The position numbers were made by a program, and so were the translations under genes. Below, piece by piece: positions 60,501-64,000 of a stretch of DNA of 64,000 nucleotides (its first letter is position 1; each line of letters begins with the position of its first letter). Source of the stretch: Acanthaster planci (Eukaryota; Echinodermata; Asteroidea; Valvatida; Acanthasteridae); assembly GCF_001949145.1 (NCBI RefSeq), contig NW_019091363.1, positions 666,403 to 730,402 on the forward strand, given 5' to 3'. Below the pieces are notes generated by a model. The model was not told where the DNA came from. It was given only the letters and a program-made list of their open reading frames with translations, and made no database searches.

Positions 60501-62525
60501 TTACTGTTTTCCGAATCTTGAAAGTGACTGATAAAATGACGGTTGAAAAGCATACTTGGTTTAAAGATGGTTATCCCTAACCCCCTAGGGGGTATGTAAA
60601 TTTGCATTAATCAAAAGATTCAGGACTGTTATGGTAAAATGTGACTGAAGAATTTTTCTGGCAAGCTGTCATTCTGAATAAAACCATGAAGGAAGGCCAT
60701 TTCCAATGATGCGTCTAAAGATGCATTTTTTGGAAAATTGCCCTGAGATATATGCACAAACGTTAAACAATACACACACAAGTACTCAAGTGTGGTTACT
60801 GTAATTCCTATATTCAGTGCGTGACAAATTCATATGCACTATTCACTGACCCGGAACTTCATGAGATTTGTTCTCAGGCACCACTCTTTAAATTTTGAGT
60901 AATTTGTTGCCTCAAGGGAAGATCACTGATGACCCACTGTTGTTGTCCAGAGCCAACTACACAGACATCTGGCATCTATATACAGAACCTAAAATTGTAA
61001 TGTAACATACAAATTTTAAACTCCTGATGTGTTGACTTCCTAAGATTTACCTTTCTTCTGATATGCTTTAAAACCAACCAAACAGGCTGCCAACAATAAA
61101 CTCCTTTGTCTGGTGAGCCTCATCAATGAGTGAAAACATGTTCCCTTATCTAGTAGGAGTTATTACAATGTGGTATCACAGTCGAGACCCGGTATGGATA
61201 TGGGGCATTTCAACACATCCACGCCTTGTTCATGTTCTTTTTGACCACTAGCAATGGTACAGCTCCAAAAAGTTTTTGTGATGCGCAAGTTCTTTTCTCT
61301 ATAAAGTTGAAGCAACTATTGGTATTAGTTGTTTGTTCAATGTTTTCATTCTTCAGTGCACTTATGATGATGCACCTTATGGGAGTTCTTCTCATTTCAT
61401 TTTACTCACGTGGTGAATCCTTTTACCTGCTGAACATTACATGCTTTCAAAACCTTTGAGTAACTGTATCTTGGTGCAAGTTTGTCACTGATATTGAGAA
61501 CCTTTAGCATTTGCTTTTTTTCAACGCCATATACATGTACATATCAGATCTTGTAACAATGACTTTTAGATGGTCTTTATTTCATCACAATGTTTACTGG
61601 ATACCTTTCTGAAGTGAAGCAGAGTCTAGTAATTAACAGGGGTTCTTGAGTCAAGTCATCTAGTTATTTCCCAACCTCAGCTGGATGAGTGTGAGACACT
61701 CTTGTACAGTATATCTGTATGAGACACAAAGGGAAGCATAAACCTTTAAAGCAGTGGGCAAAAACCTCTAATACCAACAAAAAGGTAATCAACAACACTC
61801 GCCAACACACAAGAAGCCCCGCTACACAGAGTGTTGAGGTTAAAGAGCATTGGCAGAGGTTACACTGACATTCAAAGAAAACTTGTCAAGGTCTCTCTTT
61901 GTCCTTTACTCGTGTTTTATAGTAAAACATGAGCAGATTGATTTTTATGCATTGTTTTGAATCAAGCACAAGTAACTTGGTCAGCTGTATTGATTTTTGT
62001 ACGCCATGCACTTAGATAACTACTGTGGAAATGCTGCTTTGGAGAAAATGCACTAGAACGAACTGTGCTGTAAACCAGAAGTGTTTGCACTACAAATCAC
62101 AACTCTTTAATACAGTAACTCACTGTCTCATCTATTGTCAAACAAGCCTCCCTTGGAGAATTTTATGGATTTGTCTCGAGGTTGGTAGCTTCACTGTACT
62201 CAAAGCAATGGTGCATTCTAGGCTATACACATCAATGGATCCATATGGTACTGACTCTTGTTTTCCACTACTTTCCCCACATGAATTCAACCTGCAAGGA
62301 ATTGAAAGGGTTTAAGTTTTGATTTAATGCAGAAAGTGTTACTGCCGACATGCAGTGATTGACACTAACCAGGGGGGGTGGAGGGAAAGGAAGCTTTGTC
62401 TAGCTGGTGGATGACTGGTGAAATTTCAGACCTTCGAGGGCAGTATTGCAAGTACCTCATGGACACTGCATCATCAGTAACCCTCCCATCAACAATACTT
62501 CTTGGCATTTTGAGTTGTTCCTTAG
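60501..62525. other. Non-coding stretch, nothing recognised
   Basis: Open frames up to 96 codons (62025-62315) lack recognisable features. It may be intron if the acidic and PC4-like exons downstream belong to one gene extending leftward. Confidence 0.4.
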
Positions 62526-62590
62526 ATGAAGAGAATGAGGAGGAAGAAGAACTGGAGGATGAGGATGAGATGGAAATCCCACATTCCCAG
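62526..62590 (+). CDS. Candidate acidic exon
   Basis: A 65-base segment lies between a pyrimidine-tract acceptor (GAGTTGTTCCTTAG, AG at 62524-62525) and a donor (CCCAG/GTACAG at 62590/62591). It encodes a strongly acidic peptide (about EENEEEEELEDEDEMEIPHS). Acidic low-complexity stretches are common in nuclear proteins, and the PC4-like exon lies about 1 kb downstream on the same strand. However, this exon ends on a complete codon while the PC4-like exon begins with the last base of a codon, so they cannot be directly joined in frame; a further exon would be needed. It could also be a purine-rich simple repeat that happens to be open. Confidence 0.3.
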
Positions 62591-63009
62591 GTACAGATGA
62601 CACAATGCAGAAACAGTGTTCAGGATCACAGCCAAATCCAAGCAGGTGGAGTCACTTGATTTCCCTGAAGAAAAAAAATTCAAGACCTTTAAATTAGTTA
62701 GTATATATCATTTCAGCAACGAGGTGCAAGAAACGTAATGCATGTACCCGTATTCTTCACGCAGTGTAGCTGGATGTCATATTTCAAATTCCTGTTTACA
62801 TCATTTTTATTTTGAAAGGAAAAATTGAATTTGAATCTGTATACGGGTGTTGTTCATAATCAGCGGAACAGCTGCCGCTAACATAAACAAGAAATGACAA
62901 TTTAACTGAGGCCAAAAATGTACAGAAAGTAGTTGTAAGTATGGTTGTGAGATTACATTCCAGAGAGAATACATTTTCCACAAGTTGTATAACCTACTAA
63001 CTCCCAAGA

Positions 63010-63195
63010 GGAATGGGAAAGTTTTGAGACACTTGGTGGCAGCAAACATACTGGTCCCACGTGATCAGTCCATTACAATTTGCATTATTATGAGCATACA
63101 CGCTTTAGTTCAAGTGTGATGCTAACAATAGTGGACTGGCCAAATGGGACCACTATGTTTGTTGCCATCAACCATCTGAAAGTCTCCCATTAAGT
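63010..63195. mobile_element. Hairpin element upstream of the PC4-like exon
   Basis: The core arms at 63035-63169 (GGTGGCAGCAAACATACTGG and the complement of GATGGCAACAAACATAGTGG) continue inward through TCCCA and CAGTCCA, and outward through a GGGAAAG/GGGAGAC segment. Total arm length is about 50-70 bp. Non-coding and MITE-like. It would be intronic if the flanking candidate exons are one gene. Confidence 0.82.
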
Positions 63196-63257
63196 CCATC
63201 TTTCCAGCTCTTCAGCTTTTTTCACATAGTATACCTGAGGTTAATAGTGTGTTGGGT

Positions 63258-63560
63258 CTTGATAAAACAGTTTATGCATGATGATGCGCAAAAACAAGAG
63301 GCCTTGAACAATGGTCTGGCTAAAAAGCTTCATAGAACAAATTATGTGCAAGTTGGCAATGCGAACAAAGATCTGGCTAGAAAGCTTGATCGAACAAATT
63401 ATGCACAAGTCCGAGACACGAACAAAGGACCGGCTAGAAAAGGTTAATAAAAAACAAAGATACAATCTTTGATAAAAGCAGTTTATGTAAGACTTGGAGA
63501 TTCGAACAAAGTACCAGCTAACAATCTTAATTGAACAAGTTATGCATGGGTCTGAGATAC
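63258..63560 (+). repeat. 57-bp minisatellite
   Basis: Units start with GAACAA at 63306, 63363, 63420 and 63504. Three units are exactly 57 bp, while the third is 84 bp and carries about 27 extra bases. A partial unit precedes them (GATAAAACAGTTTATGCATG near 63258). Because 57 is a multiple of three, both strands stay open over parts of the array (19-residue period), which explains a long minus-strand open frame here. No sign that it is translated. Confidence 0.85.
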
Positions 63561-63662
63561 AAAACCAAACACTGACAAAATAAATGCAAATGATTGACAT
63601 GAAATCACCTTGCCACTGGTAATCAGCATTACAATAACTACAGTGTACATTACTTTCCTCAG

Positions 63663-63872
63663 TCACCCCGAAAAGGAAATCACTGAGGGGAACACTGAGT
63701 GTCGCGCTGTGGTGGAGCCTTTCAATGGCAAAGTCTACGTCAAGATCCACAAGTGTTTCCAGAAGGACAGGGATTTCTGGAGCAGTCCAAGGGAGTCAGT
63801 GTGAGGGTGCAGGAGTGAAAAAAGCAGGTGGAGGTAATGCCGGCTATCACCAAGGCCGTCGGAGACTTGGAG
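63663..63872 (+). pseudogene. PC4-like (transcriptional coactivator p15) domain exon, disrupted
   Basis: The exon is bounded by a good acceptor (ACTTTCCTCAG ending at 63662) and donor (GGAG/GTAAGC at 63873). The first frame reads AVVEPFNGKVYVKIHKCFQK then DFW-SSP, matching the strand pattern of the single-stranded-DNA-binding PC4 domain (usual form: F-GK--VDIR-YY). After one missing base near 63788, the sequence continues in another frame as KGVSVRVQE, the equivalent of PC4 KG(I/V)SL---(Q/E)W, and ends ITKAVGDLE. A TGA at 63816-63818 occupies the place of the conserved Trp. PC4 domains bind DNA in the nucleus as transcription cofactors. Two independent lesions with intact splice sites suggest a recently dead gene; assembly errors are the alternative. 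Further exons would lie beyond the window. Confidence 0.65.
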
Positions 63873-64000
63873 GTAAGCACACAGAAATTTTTCAAGTAAT
63901 ACATGTACATGTTGTTTTCAATGTTGATTGTTGCCATCAAAACAACTAATGCACCAGCATGGTCATTGGTGTTTTTATTGTTATTTACAACACAGGCATA

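Noticed and set aside
63306-63560. CRISPR-like direct repeats
   Set aside because: The units are contiguous minisatellite copies without spacers, in a eukaryotic context.
63241-63750. 169-codon minus-strand open frame
   Set aside because: Kept open by the 57-bp minisatellite (multiple of three) and by antisense reading of the PC4-like exon; no recognisable domain.

Overview
This window looks like draft nuclear DNA from a marine invertebrate animal, most likely a non-vertebrate deuterostome such as an echinoderm or hemichordate. Amphioxus is not excluded. The evidence is AT-rich, gene-poor sequence, intron-style exon borders (pyrimidine tract plus AG, and GT donors), AATAAA poly(A) signals, APE-type LINE remains, many short inverted-repeat DNA elements, and an 848-bp run of N. 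The palindromes TAGGCCTA and ACATGTAC recur (at least 7 and 8 times), which fits such genomes but does not prove the lineage. Nothing bacterial or viral is visible.

Layout. 1-6.2 kb: no recognisable gene. 6.25-6.56 kb: last coding exon of a plus-strand gene of unknown function, with a poly(A) signal. 6.7-23.9 kb: long non-coding stretches carrying two copies of a small inverted-repeat element (9.3 and 21.3 kb), an AACCC-type foldback (10.6 kb), a GC-rich island that could be an exon (11.1 kb) and a long foldback (19.1-19.6 kb). 23.9-27.4 kb: a nearly complete but broken LINE on the minus strand. 27.6-30.7 kb: nothing recognisable. 30.7-45.3 kb: a dense cluster of non-autonomous DNA elements, several in pairs. 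These include a hAT-like pair with target duplications (30.7 and 36.3 kb) and a pair flanked by 3-bp duplications (38.0 and 42.5 kb). 45.3-50.9 kb: mostly featureless. 50.9-51.9 kb: the one complete protein gene, an intronless class A GPCR, followed by a poly(A) signal. 52.87-53.72 kb: assembly gap. 54.5-57 kb: a pogo/Tigger-like MITE and an inverted pair of palindrome-rich repeats, one interrupted by another element with a 6-bp target duplication. 58.4-60.5 kb: a decayed second LINE and a LINE/SINE-tail-like repeat. 62.5-63.9 kb: pieces of a possible gene with an acidic exon, a 57-bp minisatellite and a PC4-like exon carrying two disabling lesions.

There is no operon-like organisation. The GPCR, the 6.3-kb exon and the PC4-like exon appear unrelated and are separated by transposon-derived DNA. 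Nothing clearly amounts to a new biological system. The most interesting items are the GPCR with altered class A switch residues and the set of small inverted-repeat families, several with target duplications or nested insertions that give their boundaries.
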